Shown piece after piece: positions 1 to 11,629 of a DNA stretch of 64,000 bases. The notes under the pieces are model-generated. The model worked only from the letters and a program-made list of their open reading frames with translations, had not been told where the DNA came from and did not search any database. The number at the start of each line of letters is the position of its first letter. Positions within the stretch are counted from its first letter, which is position 1. Source of the DNA: Exophiala sp. HKRS030. Taxonomy: Eukaryota; Ascomycota; Eurotiomycetes; Chaetothyriales; Herpotrichiellaceae. The position numbers and the translations under genes are program-made. The stretch is from positions 1,305,665 to 1,369,664 of the forward strand of contig JAHWDD010000003.1 in NCBI GenBank assembly GCA_023897205.1. The letters run 5' to 3'.

Positions 1-1220
1 TTATATCGAGCCAAGCAGCTTTATGCTTGCGCTTTCGCGGTCTCTGTTGAACTGTTGGTTGCTCAATCGACGTTAGGTGTCGCTAGAGGTTGGATCTTAC
101 CTTCAGAGCGAGGAGTGGGCGAGCCACATATCGAGGTGTGTGCTGAAGAACAAGGAGTAGGCTTGATGGGGGTCAGAGTAGCTGATGGTCCTTCGCTGGG
201 GGGAGAGGCGACACGTTTTTGCCCTTATGGCGACACTTTCTGTCGTTCGGTTCGACTTTGCAGGAGGGTTCTTCGTTTTTCTTTTACCCAACGATGTTTT
301 GTCGGTTTTCGAGGTGTGAGAAGTTGCCGTCTTTACTTCCGAAGACTGGTGCCATCGATCCTTCTGCTCGTCCGTCATAAACCGTGCAGCTATCTTAAGG
401 AGCGACCCTGATATCGTCCAATCGTTACGGATAGCCCTTTTTACCAACTTTTTCTGATGATGTCTAACTTTGTGAATTCCTCGAGAAGCACAGAGCCAGG
501 GGTTAAACACAAGCAAGAAAAGTATTGTCTTGATGTTCTTCGTCAAACACAGTGTCCACAAACGGACCAGTCTCCGGCATGAAGTTCAACCTAATGGTCT
601 GTCTTATTTGACTCTGGACTGCTTATCGGTGGATTTGGTAGAAAAGGGCCTCCGACGAATGATGATGAAATTCTGAGCTAGGTGTTGAGTTCTTACCAAT
701 ATGACTTTGTCTTGTGTTTCCTCAATGCATTTTATGGAAAATCCTCCAACAGCGGCCAATATCCTTGCACATATGAAGCCACGATGGTGATTGGAAGTGA
801 ACCATAGAATAGACAATAAAGAACACGACCGGCAAAGCCATTGTTTAGTGTATATATAGATATATCATTCGTCATTCGAGTCAAGGTCGTGATCGTTGTT
901 CGAGAGTACCAAGTATGATTTCAACAATGCCTGGTTCTGCTGAAGCTGCTTGTTCGGTTCAAGACACTTGTGACCAAAAATAGTGCCTGGATGAAGCAAT
1001 TTCATGGATCCGGTAGGTTTGACAGATCTTGCCTTGTAGCGGAACAACAGTAGTCTCAAGATTGAGTAAGGGAGAATGCGATGTGTGTAGTCAACAGATC
1101 TGAAAAAGCTCGCTCCATCTGATGTGATAACCTTCTTGTCCGATTCACAGGGCAGTTGCTGCCAATTTTTTGTAGAGTGCTTTGCGGTATTAAGATATGA
1201 AGGAGTGCCATTTTGGGCAG
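1..1220. other. gene-poor left edge, no supported gene
   Basis: Only short overlapping open frames occur here, on both strands. The longest (103-561, minus, 152 codons) encodes a basic, serine/threonine-rich peptide with no motif I recognise and no supporting splice structure. No gene clearly runs off the left edge. I see nothing I would annotate as functional. Confidence 0.5.
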
Positions 1221-2200
1221 CTATATCGTCAAAGATGCGAGGTTGTTTAGAAATGGTACTGCTGGACGTCTTGATGCAGTCTGTTTGAAGGAAGTCCGGA
1301 AGGCATCAGCGGCATGGTGGACTTCTACGAGGATCATGAAACGATCTTTGGCTGAGCCATGCCGCGGGTCACTCAAATCGACTTGTACCACCTTGTAGAA
1401 ATCCAACATCCACATTTGAATCTCGCCTTTGCTGATATCATCAAGGGTGGAAACAGGAGGAAGCGCTATTCGATGATCTGGATGGTAACTACCAAGGATG
1501 TCCCGATAACAAACTCAACATCTTGTGAGTTGATCTGTGCTTGCAGCCAAATCTTGATGGCCATTTCAGCGCTTCTGCCAACGTATAGGATAGAATCAGT
1601 ACCGTAGTATTCTATCTTTGCAAAAAAAAAGGATGGCGTAGGGAATAAATTCCACTAAGAGGGCCGCTGTGACGAGTGTTTTTCGCCGTATTAAAGAGCT
1701 GTTGTACGGTTCCTTTTGAATTGTATACATTCGTAAGGCCAGCACGTTCAATGCCTTGACTGATTGCATTAATAAGCGCCATTTGAAGATCTTGATCTTG
1801 CAATGTTTCTTCCAATCGATCAGGGAGGGTCAAAGTATTACTGAGTTGTCGTAAGCTCTCGGCCCAACCTTCAATCATTCGGCGAAGTAGAGTATCGGAT
1901 CCAAATGAGATATGTATGGGTAGTGTTGCTGGAATATCGAGAATGACAGTGGTGCACACAGCACAATTGACATTTCCGATTGTCATTGTCCACTATGGGA
2001 CCAAACCAACTCTTCCATTGGTACTGACTTGTATGCATGGAATACTGGTTGGAACTTGTGACTGTGAGAATACGACACTCATCACTTGGCCTCGATCTCC
2101 AATAGATATTGTTAAGGTGTCGGATTGATATGCCTTTTGGTATTCGAAGCGCTGGCCTTGAGGTCAGATACATCAGTATTGATGTAATTAAACTTGTCAA
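1221..2200 (-). pseudogene. frameshifted remnant of an unknown protein-coding gene
   Basis: Minus-strand translation gives several protein-like segments that continue one another only by switching frame. A segment at 1871-2200 overlaps one at 1612-1986 (leucine-rich, with RRMIEGWAESLRQ). That is followed by a segment with EMAIKIWLQAQIN, and finally 1221-1480 with ISKGEIQMWMLDFYKVVQVD. Amino-acid composition and amphipathic character look coding, but there are frame changes near 1480, 1620 and 1980 and at least two stops. Introns explain only part of this, so I read it as a decayed gene. I do not recognise the family. It could instead be a multi-intron gene whose splice sites I cannot resolve. 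Confidence 0.35.
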
Positions 2201-2359
2201 TTTTGACTGCCCAAATGGGATTAATACCCATTCAGTGATGATTCTGTCTCAAAATACTCAAGGCTCCCGTCTTTAATTAGATCCTTTGTAGATCCTCTGT
2301 AGGTCTTTTCCAAAGATCTAGAAAACCCTCGTGGGTCGTAGGGATACGGCAGTAAGTCA

Positions 2360-2765
2360 CTATGTTTCGTTATTCCTGTAGTCGGGAAATCTTGTTTTGA
2401 CTCGGGAGTAAACAGCCGTAGGCCAAAAAGCGGCAGTGTTATCGGAAATGAATTCATCTCTGGCCAACTCCATAAAATCGTCCAAAAATGCGTCCAGTTT
2501 GAAATAGATATGACGGTCCAAGTAACTCGTTAACATTGTTGTGTAATGTGGTCGCAATCACATACCATGTGATAGGTGCTCCCATTGGATTGACAGGATT
2601 GATCCTTTGTGATGAAGCCCAAAAACACAACACCCAGCCACCGGGAGGCAAGTCTTCCACCGAATGCGGGAACCTTGTCCACCGTCGCCGTGGCCGGCGA
2701 TTATCATCTGGGCCAGAGATCTCACAGAATATCTCATACCGAGTCGCCAGTGGATGGGACATCAC
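2360..2765 (-). pseudogene. possible second gene fragment, two overlapping frames
   Basis: A 103-codon frame (2454-2765) contains VEDLPPGGWVLCFWAS, and a 65-codon frame (2360-2557) contains LDAFLDDFMELARDEFI. They read the same stretch in different frames near 2460-2557. A single frameshift would join them into one protein-like product. No family recognised. It lies upstream, in the same orientation, of the remnant at 1221-2200 and could be the 5' part of the same dead gene. Confidence 0.25.
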
Positions 2766-2769
2766 CAGA

Positions 2770-3845
2770 TACGCTGGCCGCGTGGGAGTTTGACCACGGG
2801 ACGCTGAGGCGTATTGACCGTCGGCCCTTGCCAGTCACGCCAGGCCGATAGGTCAGTCGGATCGAGAATGAAGCAGCACCAAAATCGTGCGGGTGGTCGC
2901 ATGCTTAGTAGCTAAACAAGAAAAAGGTCCGAAGACTATTCTGAGAACTTCTAACGAACTCGTACAATATCCTTGAGACGTATCCCCCTATTCTTCAGCA
3001 AGGATTGTAGGACCGACCAAATGGCGCTGGGTGTCGATATATTATGGCTGTGAGTTAGCCTTATAGATCGCGAGATTTAGGCAGTTAACCGGTAGCTTTG
3101 AGGCCGCTTCGAAAACCTGTATGGCCTCTTTACCTAAGAGTTAGTCTGGTGTTAAGAACGATGTGTCACTGTCCTCAGAATTATTCATTGTCACAGTCTT
3201 AGTGTACTGATAAATGTCCACATTATCCTTTGAACGAAGATATTCCTAGTAGCTTTTTATGCTGAGTCTGTGTGTAGGTTGCGTACTGCGATCATGACTC
3301 ATGAGGTCTTTGAGCCAATTCGAATGTAGCCAACTGTACAGCACGATTTCTAGATCGTGGGAAATGAAATTGACACGTTAGCTCTCTGACTTAGCCACAG
3401 GGCCGTCTCTAAGTACCCATATGATAGAGTTACGATACAGTTGATCGGTGTCGCGAACGTGCTTAGCGTCCTCAGTGTTGAAACTCTGCGCGACTGTGAG
3501 TTGGGCGACAATCTGAGCGCCTTCAAGATTCGCAACGAGGCAGGCCCTAATCGGTGGTGGCTACCTAGGTGCGAATTGAGCCATCGATAACAGGGCGAAC
3601 ATTCGGTCGAGGTTGGCTGTTATCTCAGGTTGCGCCAGATCGTTTGTCTCTTGATGCGTATGGTGCGTTCACCTGCTCATCATTAGTCGTGTTGTATTGC
3701 TCATTCTGCTCCTTAAATCCAAAGCCGTACTTGCAGCTTAGCCTCCTTCGTAGCTTCACCGGTCGTGCGTATCTTATACGCATACCAAAGACTTGCGAGC
3801 GACGTTTCTGTTGCAATTCCAGCTAAGGACGGTACTTCGTGAGCG
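2770..3845. other. intergenic, no gene seen
   Basis: Only short open frames on both strands, with no motif, no repeat and no consistent codon pattern. Nothing supportable was found. Confidence 0.5.
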
Positions 3846-4192
3846 TTAGAAGATCGCTAGTAAATATGTAGTCTTTCGAGTACTTACAAGAGTGAAAATT
3901 CTTCTGAAGAAGTTGGCTTGAAAGCGTTCGAACTGCAATGATATGTCCTTTTCAGAGACTTCATTTTTGGATTTCTTTTTCATGGTTTTCAGTAACTCGG
4001 TCTTGAGCGCTGCGTTGACCGTATGTAGTTCCGTTTGCATTTCTTCGACTTCGTGTTCAATCCTTCCAGCCTCCTGTTCAGCGTCTTGAGCTCATCTCTT
4101 GTCTCGTTAGTTGAACGTTTTAAATTGTCCTTCAATTCATCCTTGAGTTCCAATCTGGGAAAATTTCGGGCTGTGAGTTTGACTGCTCTCAA
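3846..4192 (-). pseudogene. coiled-coil segment broken by a frame change
   Basis: The minus strand encodes a charged heptad-like helix in one frame (4192 to about 4060, containing LKDELKDNLKRSTNETRDEL). It continues in another frame (about 4075 to 3846, containing IEHEVEEMQTELHTVNAALK). Both halves look like one coiled coil with a frame switch around 4050-4070. No Met, splice junction or full gene could be assembled. It lies just downstream, on the same strand, of the cysteine-rich fragment at 4520-4934, so the two may be parts of one decayed or unresolved gene. Confidence 0.3.
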
Positions 4193-4519
4193 GGGAAGTT
4201 TAATCTCCTTGTTCTAATGGCTATTCGTATCGACTAATAGTACTTAGTAAACCGAGGCAGACGAGCTCTTCCTCCAACTCGCAGGAAGGAAGAAACACCT
4301 CGAAAGACTGCTCCAGTTCATTTGCCACCGTATGATACTTACTGGATGATATTTTCGACTCATACAACTCCGTAAACCTTTGAGAGCATCAGGAGCTTGC
4401 CTAAGTGTTTTCTTTTCGGCAACTGATGGGTTCGAATAATAGCAAGTAGCCTCTTTTTGAACAGCCGTCTGAGCTTCCCTTAAATGTACATTGGTTTATT
4501 GATACAGTGGTTTGCCAAT

Positions 4520-4934
4520 TCATGCTGGTCGTGACTTCCTGTGCGACGAGGACTGGAAAGTGACACATTTCGACGATGATCTCGTCGAGATTGTGTAGAA
4601 AGTGGTCATGGACGTGAGTTCCCTTGGATCCCCTCTCTTGACCCGTAAACAAGGGGCCTGTGTCTCTTCCGAGAGGTTGTCTAATTGTGCTGCACTGAGG
4701 GATGATGGTGTGGTTGGAGTGTAGGTGGACCGGTCAGCGGCCAACAAACATGTTCCGCCACGCAGCTGGCAGCTCATGCATTTGCCGGCAAAGAGATGCC
4801 CACCAGATACCTGCACCGAGACGCGCTCGGGGAACACTGGGTCTTTGTTGCAAGCTGGCGTGGCAGACGCCCGAGCAGCCCTCGCACACGGTCTTCAAGT
4901 CACTCCCGACCTCTCTCCTGCTTGTAGGATTCAT
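4520..4934 (-). pseudogene. cysteine-rich fragment, possibly DUF3716-like
   Basis: Two overlapping minus-strand frames share a cysteine-rich region. One has CEGCSGVCHAS (about 4860-4890). The other has PVFPERVSV followed by GKCMSCQLRGGTC (about 4755-4840). With one frame switch this gives C-x2-C...C, then C-x2-C-x5-C. That resembles my memory of fungal DUF3716 zinc-binding-type domains, which are often followed by coiled coils, as seen at 3846-4192. The domain name is inference from memory, and the break suggests a relic. Confidence 0.25.
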
Positions 4935-5042
4935 GCAACCTCTAGTTTAGGTAGAACATCGATGTACTGTCTCAATCGATTCTCATTGGCTTCTTTTCCC
5001 TTTGTAGCGAAACCCAACTCCGGTAGGACAAAACTAAACCTC

Positions 5043-6619
5043 TAGTCCTCCATGAATTGCTGGTACTGACTAAAGAGATGACTTCGGACGGTGCATTGCA
5101 AGTACGATGTTTGCAACTTGTGTTTGTGTTCCAGCTTGGTTGCACGAACACAGCATATGTCTGCGGGAATGAAAGGCATAAGGCGGCCTTGACCTTGACG
5201 AAATAATATGTATATAAGAGGAGAGTTGTGGCTCGCAGTGGTGGCAACAAGGGGCTCCTTCAGGATTATCGTGTTTGAAGCCTGAGGAAGGCGAGATTGG
5301 CGTAGCATTGAAGAATACACTGCAGCAGCAGGCTGAGGCTGAGTGTTTTCACAGAAAATTCGACTGCTTATCGCTAAACTATGATAAAAGATATCAGCCG
5401 CTTCATCGCCTTCCTTCAAAGTCGAATTTTCCTCGATTACATGACAGTTGGGTCTCACCAAATTGCGTGAACCTTGGCTCCTGGGTCGGAACAGGTGGAG
5501 GCTGGATCAATTAACAAGCATAGCGCAGAGGACAACAGTAGGACTCCAATAGCACTTATTGGCAGGACGACTGTGCTAGACATATAGCGAGCAAAGAGTG
5601 CCACCAGACTCAATATGTATAGGAATCATCATACTCGACTTTGAGGCCAAGTGGGCGAGCAGGTTGGTTTTCACCTCAGACTTCAATTTGGTTATGGACT
5701 TCTGGCTGAGCTCCTGAGTTGCGCGAGGACCGATTGGATCCAGGTCACTTGCTGAGTGGCGGTCGTAGCAACTGTTCGTAGAACGTGGTCGTCAAGCTTG
5801 TGTCGAAGGTCACACTTGAAATTGAAAACTAACGACTGTCGAGAACACATTGATTTCGGTTCATAGAGGAATGATTGCGTTTCTGGAAACACAAAAAGTC
5901 TTGTCTGGATACCCGTTCCTATTTGCCGAGGTGAATTTTCCTCATATGCCGAACAGCACTCCTCTTTGGAGAGAATGGGATGTGTCAACGAGGTCGAAGT
6001 AGTATGTAACATTTCATGTTCAAGGCTGGAGTGGCAGTTGCAGGGTAGTTGGAGGTTTGCCGCTGTGGAAGGCCGCTATGTAACAGGTACGGTGGAGAAG
6101 ATGTATTTCATTCCGTGGTAGAAACAATGCCGTGCTCGTTCGAGAGGCGACTTGGAGGAACTTGGATGGGAATTGCAAGAAGAAGAAACACCCAGAAGCT
6201 TGAGGAAAAGGGCGAATATATAGCTCAGTGCAGGGCCTTGGAGACAAGATACTGAGCCATGCAGGAGACTCGACTTCCAAACGCTCTGTAAGACAATACA
6301 TTGCATGTTCTGGTTGACTCACATTTCTGAGACAATGCCGCAATGTACCATATTTAATTTAGGAGCGCAATCAGGTGCCAACAAGACCTGTGCGGCACTC
6401 GGCACAGTTCCTGTGAAAACTGTGGCCAACAGTCCCATCGGTGTGAAGAACACTCATTCACCCTGTACCTGTGTCATCGATGGTGGTGATTTCTCCATGT
6501 CTAGAATCCTGGAAGTAGCCAAGATAAGAATTTGCTTGTAGACAAGACAAGGCAAGCCATAAAGTCATCGACAAACAGTCCCAACTCTGGATTAGCTGTT
6601 ACTGTGTACCATGCTTTGA
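5043..6619. other. intergenic, no gene seen
   Basis: This is 1.6 kb of short frames on both strands (longest 139 codons at 5042-5461, minus) with no recognisable domain or splice pattern. It probably includes the 3' flank of the acetolactate decarboxylase gene. Confidence 0.5.
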
Positions 6620-7393
6620 TCAACCTTCGACGGATTTCAGCCCTACATCATCAGTTGACAATTTTGCCGCGTTGAATTTTTCGCTCGTAGGTAATTCGAG
6701 GTGTATGTTGTTTATCGTCGCTATGCCCATCGTAACCTCTGCACCACTTAACTCCAAGACATGTCCGCCTAAGCTGCGATCTTTTGAGATGAAATGCATG
6801 TGTTCACCGGCCACGAAGAACCCCTGCCAAGCTTGAGGTGCCCTAAACCCGACAATCGTCCCTTCAATACTGTCATAGTTGGCGACGAATTGTGACTTTC
6901 CGAGCTCAGAAAGTGGCTGGGAATTGATCGATCAGCCATGCTCTCTATCTTCTTCCCTCCGATAGCTCGATGATTTGGTACCTACCTGACCATCATACTC
7001 TTGACCCTTGACAGTTCTGCATTTTAACTTTTTGAAGACTCCTTCTATGCGATAAGCCATGAACAGATTACTCGCATGATTGTCGAACTTTTCCAGAATC
7101 TCATCGACTGAGTCCTTAGTGTCGAAGGTCACATTGACCGTGTCCTGGGCCTTGAAATTCGTACACGCAGCGTATGGGATTTGTTCCTCATGTTCTGCAA
7201 CACGAACACTGCCCTCAGCCTGGAGTTGGTATACCTTGCCATCAAGAAGGACCAGCTCTCCTCTCATCTTCACAAATGTTCCCAGCCCGACGTTTCCTTT
7301 TTCAATCAATTGCCCTACAGCAATGCCAGAGTCTGACACGCCGCTCATGAGGGCGTTGACCAGCGAATACTGGTAGATTTCGTTGTAAGGCAT
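6620..7393 (-). CDS. alpha-acetolactate decarboxylase (two exons)
   Basis: The enzyme decarboxylates 2-acetolactate to acetoin; it is a small zinc enzyme of the bacterial BudA/AldC family. Exons are 6986-7393 and 6620-6916, joined by a GT-AG intron (gtaggt...cccag), giving 234 residues, the usual size for the family. The conserved zinc-ligand cluster is present as H175-x-H177-x10-H188 in the segment GEHMHF...GGHVLEL. The N-terminal half has the usual YRIEGVFKKLKCRTV stretch. No signal peptide or targeting sequence is seen, so a cytosolic location is likely. It is transcribed divergently from the acetolactate synthase gene across a 410 bp gap, which fits a two-step pyruvate to acetoin route. 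Start codon ATG at 7393. The family is mainly bacterial; presence in a fungus with an intron suggests old transfer, which is inference. Confidence 0.93.
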
Positions 7394-7803
7394 TTTCTCG
7401 CGATATGGTCGACTCTCGCGGTGTTTTCACCGGTTCACAACAAGAACAAGAAACTGCAATATATATGAGAAAAATAAATGGAAGAATTTTCCCAGACGCG
7501 TCTTTTCCATCTTCCGCCATTAACCGTGTGTACTGGATAGTGAGGTCATCTTCACCCAATCAACGCCGATTACATCATCCCGTCTTTCCCTCATTTCGCC
7601 TTTTTCTTCGACCTCCATATCAAGTCGCCAAAAGCAGAGAACGTATTACCCGTTGAATCGGTTTGTTTGTCATCTATATAACGGGACCAAAAGTGCATGA
7701 TCTCTCTTCAAAAATGAGACTATGATACCCTTGATTGCTTGAGCTACTGACACCTTGTTTCTCCTTTTACCTTGCTCATACAACGTCCCACCATACCGCA
7801 GCC
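7394..7803. promoter_or_regulatory. shared divergent promoter of the acetolactate decarboxylase/synthase pair
   Basis: This 410 bp gap separates the two start codons. A TATATAA lies at 7675-7681, about 125 bp upstream of the synthase ATG. A TATATATT-type box lies around 7457-7465 on the minus strand, about 65 bp upstream of the decarboxylase ATG. Open frames running through the gap lack plausible starts. The bidirectional layout suggests co-regulation of both acetoin steps; no specific regulator site was identified. Confidence 0.6.
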
Positions 7804-9689
7804 ATGGCTGAAGATACTGTCGCCCAGATCATCGTCAACAGCTTGTACAAGGCTGGCGTTCGTTATGTATTTGGTGTGCCAGGCGCCAAGATAGATGCCA
7901 TATTCGATTGCCTTCAAGACCACCCCGAGATCAAACTGATCGTTGCTCGACACGAGCAGAATGCGGCTTTCATGGCGGCAGCTGTCGGACGCATCACAGG
8001 AACGCCTGGAGTTTGTGTAGCCACGAGCGGACCTGGTGCTAGCAATTTGGCTACAGGTATGTTTGGAACCTTTCCACGCTGGCAACTAAGTGTCGAGAAC
8101 TGATCCCTCGGGGTTATAGGTCTCGTCACAGCAAATACAGAAGGCGACCCCGTGGTAGCTCTCGTGGGCAGCGTTCCTCGAGCAATGCAACTACATCGAA
8201 CTCATCAGAGCATGAAGACGCTTGACATTCTTGGCCCGACTTCCAAACTGGCCGTTTCGATCGACGTCGAGGACCAAGCCGCCGAAGTCATCCTCGACGC
8301 TTTTAGAACGGCATCTTCTTCACCCAGAGGCACCGCGGTCGTCAACATCCCAATCGACGTGTCGAAAGGTAAATCCAAGATCCTCCCTTTCCCGAGCCAC
8401 GCTTTCTTGCCTCCCAAGTATGGCATCTCTCCGACATCACGCCTCGACGAAACCATCGAAATGATCCAGAACGCAAAGCTTCCTGTGCTGTTCCTAGGAC
8501 TCCGCGCCAGCGCGCCGAGAGTCGTCGAACAAGTCCGTAAACTCTTATCTAAGTTCCCCATCCCAACCGTCGAGACGTTCCAATCTGCCGGTGCCATCTC
8601 AAAGGACCTCGTACACGTCTTTTACGGCCGTGTCGGCCTCTTCAGAAACCAGTGCGGCGACAGACTGATGGCCAAATCCGACCTCATCCTTTCCGTCGGC
8701 TACGACCCTGTCGAGTACGACGCCAGTGCCTGGAACCCCAAGGGCGACGGTCGCATCGTCCACATTGACGTGACGGCGGCAGACTATGGAGCGTCATACC
8801 GACCCATCTTAGAACTGGTTGGCTCAATTGCCGAAAACCTCGCATACATCTCTTCCCACCTTGACCGCATTTCGAAATCGTCCATCGCAGAACAGTGTCG
8901 TCCTTTCAGAGAGGAGTACCTCTCATGGCAGCAACTACCAGACGTCAAACGCTCATCCGGTCTCGTCCACCCTCTCCATTTTATCACCATTCTTCAAAAT
9001 CTCGTGTCGAAAGACACGACCGTCTGCGTCGACGTCGGATCCGTCTACATTTACTTCATGAGGTAAGTACTGTTGAAACAATGGACCGTCCAAACCTCAC
9101 TCAAACCCCAAACTCCAATGTCCAAACCCACACAACGCCGCACGGCACCTTGGCTTTATACGTTTGGAAAAGTTTTACTCACTGCTCACTGTCTTGCCTT
9201 GTTTCTAGGTACTTTTTCGCCTACGAACCCCGCCGACTCCTCTGTTCCAACGGCCAACAGACGCTCGGCGTCGGTCTACCCTGGGCCATCGGTGCGAGTC
9301 TCGCCCAGGACCCCCCGTGTTCCGAAAAGGTCGTCTCCGTCAGCGGCGACGGAGGGTTCATGTTCTCGTCGCAGGAAATGTCGACGGCCGTGCAACAGGG
9401 TTGCAACATCACTCACTTCATCTGGAACGACGAGGCCTACAACATGGTCGAGTTCCAGGAGGTCATGAAGTACAACCGCTCGTCGGGCGTCAAGCTGGGC
9501 GGCGTCGACTTTGCCAAGTTCGCCGAGAGCTTCGGCGCCAAAGGGTTCCGTATCTCCGACTCGTCCCAGGTCGAGAGTGTCATCCAGGAAGCCCTCAACC
9601 ACAAGGGCGTGTCGTTGGTCGATGTCGCGATCGACTATTCTGGAAATATTGAACTCGCAAAGACCATTTCTCAGGATCAATGGAATTAA
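7804..9689 (+). CDS. catabolic (AlsS-type) acetolactate synthase, three exons
   Basis: A thiamine-diphosphate enzyme that condenses two pyruvates to 2-acetolactate. Exons are 7804-8056, 8120-9062 and 9209-9689 (GT-AG introns), giving 558 residues. It begins directly with the PYR domain: [10 protein letters not shown] near residue 23-31 and [10 protein letters not shown] with catalytic Glu at about 51. The thiamine-diphosphate motif GDGGFMFS starts at about 445, followed by [13 protein letters not shown]. The fungal mitochondrial anabolic enzyme (Ilv2) has a long transit peptide and an RFDDR FAD-related motif; neither is visible here. The segment [13 protein letters not shown] and the [11 protein letters not shown] region are of the bacterial catabolic type. 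Start chosen at 7804 for its GCCATGG context; an in-frame extension to 7735 has no ATG. It ends 127 bp from the convergent PTEN-like gene. Bacterial origin is inferred from this resemblance. Confidence 0.95.
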
Positions 9690-9816
9690 GCAAATGGAAA
9701 GGAATTAAATAACCTTACAATGTCCAATAAAATACAACGGGTATACCACCTTGCCTATTTTTCTAGCAATACGTGTACTGGGGTATCAATGCTATCCGTA
9801 AAAGAAAAACAGTAAA

Positions 9817-11629
9817 TCATGCCGGAGGAGAGCTAGACTTGCCGTCGGTCGAATCTATAGACGTCTTTGCCTCTGACTGTTCATGAGAAGTTTCTGTCCC
9901 ATGCTCCTTCTGGTCGGAAGATTTCATTTTGGAGACAATATGTGCCATCTTCGCCACACCAGCCTCCATCGTATGGTCAGTAGTTGTGTCTTTCCTCCCT
10001 TCATCCTCCTCTCTGTAAGGAATATGGTGTTCTCCATTCAAGCCGTACGTCCTGACACCTTCGTCTCCAGAATCGTCCTCAGCCTCCCTCACCTCTGTGG
10101 TTTTCCGAGCAGGCTTGCCCTCCAAACTGTCACTCGAGGCTAGTGACACGCTGGCGCTGGACGGTTCGGACTCTTTCGATTTCAACCCAAGTTCCTTGCC
10201 TAACGTACTTGCCCCCTCATTGATGGTTGCTCCCATCGTCAAGAGCGCACCTCCGGATCGGCCACTGTCGATGCCATCTGAGGGCTTGACCTCCGGGTTA
10301 TCTTCGCCGTGCCAGTTAGCAGGCGGGTTTTCAGGGACCGGCTCCCCCTTTGCCGGTTCGGGCACGACTGTCTCACGGCCATCTTCCCTGTATCTCCAGA
10401 CCACAGCCAACCTATCAAGTGCTCTCGTGCCCTTCCTCGAGCTGCCCTTGATGCCGTCCATGGCTTCCCACTGTATCTCGAACGTGCCGCTATTGTGGCC
10501 ATCGTGACCGCCGTGGAACCATGCATTCCACCAAACGTGGGCGAGGGCGGTCATCATGGTCAATCCTGCGGGAGCCTTACTTCGTCGCTCAAAGTCGATA
10601 TTGACGTCACTTGACGGCAGGACGATAGGCTTGAATGGCTTGAGAATGACATCCTGTGAGGTGTTTGCCGTTCCATTCAAGCTCACTGTTGATGATTGCG
10701 GTGTGCCTGTTGGAGGAGTGCTCAGCCCGTGCTGATCTTTCTTCGAGGTTGACATGCTAGGTTGTTCGGTGCTCGCTGCTCCCAATAGTGTCATCTCCTG
10801 TCGACTGAATTTATGGAACTTGTGTATCTTGCGCCCAGATTCGACATATCCTTCTACCGTGACTGTAACGCCTTCTCTCAGACCCCAGATGTGGATCTCA
10901 AGTATTTCTACCGGTATGTCCTTGTAGTACTTTCCCATTTGATTTGTCCATTTGTCGATGTAGTCAACCCATCGAAGTTGGCTAGGAATACTCACGCCCT
11001 GACCGAAACCGGCTCGCATCCGCCGATTTGTAAATTGAGCCAAGGCCTTTTGCTTATCCCACCCTTCTTCACTGATGAGGTATGAACATGAAATGGTACC
11101 GCTGCGTCCTTTGCCGGCTTTGCAATGTACAACCGCGACTCTCTTCGGTTTATCTTGCTCGTTCGCCTCTTGTGTATCTTCGTCATATCTCTGGATCCAA
11201 TTCCGCATGGCGGCCATGACCTTCGGGATCAAGGAAAATGGGGGTGGGTGATGATCGGGGAAAGGAAAGTGGTGTATTCGGTTGTACACTTCTTTGTCAG
11301 GATATCCCGTGCCTTCAGCTCTAAACTCGAATATCGACCAATCTTCACCATGTTTGCGATCAAGAAAAGAGACTAGTTGGTCAAGGGGATTTCGGTAGGC
11401 CTTCTTTGGCCATACTGAGCTGGGTCCAGAAGTGACTACAACTATTGCAGGTGTTAGCATGATCTATCTCGCATGTAAGAAGGGTCAAACCAACTGAAAT
11501 CAGTGACATAGCACAGATCTAATCCAGCCTCAGGATGTCTGGCTCGCGGCCCTGCAACAATCTGCCGCAGTAAAGAGGCCTGCAAAATGTCAGCTTGAGC
11601 ACGTCTATTTGTTGATCCCTGCCCACCAT
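9817..11629 (-). CDS. PTEN-like phosphoinositide 3-phosphatase (Tep1 type)
   Basis: Dual-specificity phosphatase of the PTEN family, expected to remove the 3-phosphate of PtdIns(3,4,5)P3 at membranes. Exons on the minus strand are 11627-11629 (the ATG only), 11495-11579 and 9817-11441, giving 570 residues. The N-terminus LLRQIVAGPRARHPEAG is the PTEN PIP2-binding-like segment. The P-loop HCKAGKGRSG has its catalytic Cys at about residue 136, and the upstream FPFPDHHPPP loop carries the general-acid Asp. The C2-like region follows (about 190-400), then a long disordered Ser/Thr/Glu-rich tail (about 400-570). The first intron is 47 nt (gtgggc...gcag) and follows the start codon immediately; the second (gttggt...tgctaac...atag) has a perfect branch site. 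The one-codon exon is deduced from the conserved second exon and should be confirmed with transcripts. Confidence 0.92.
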
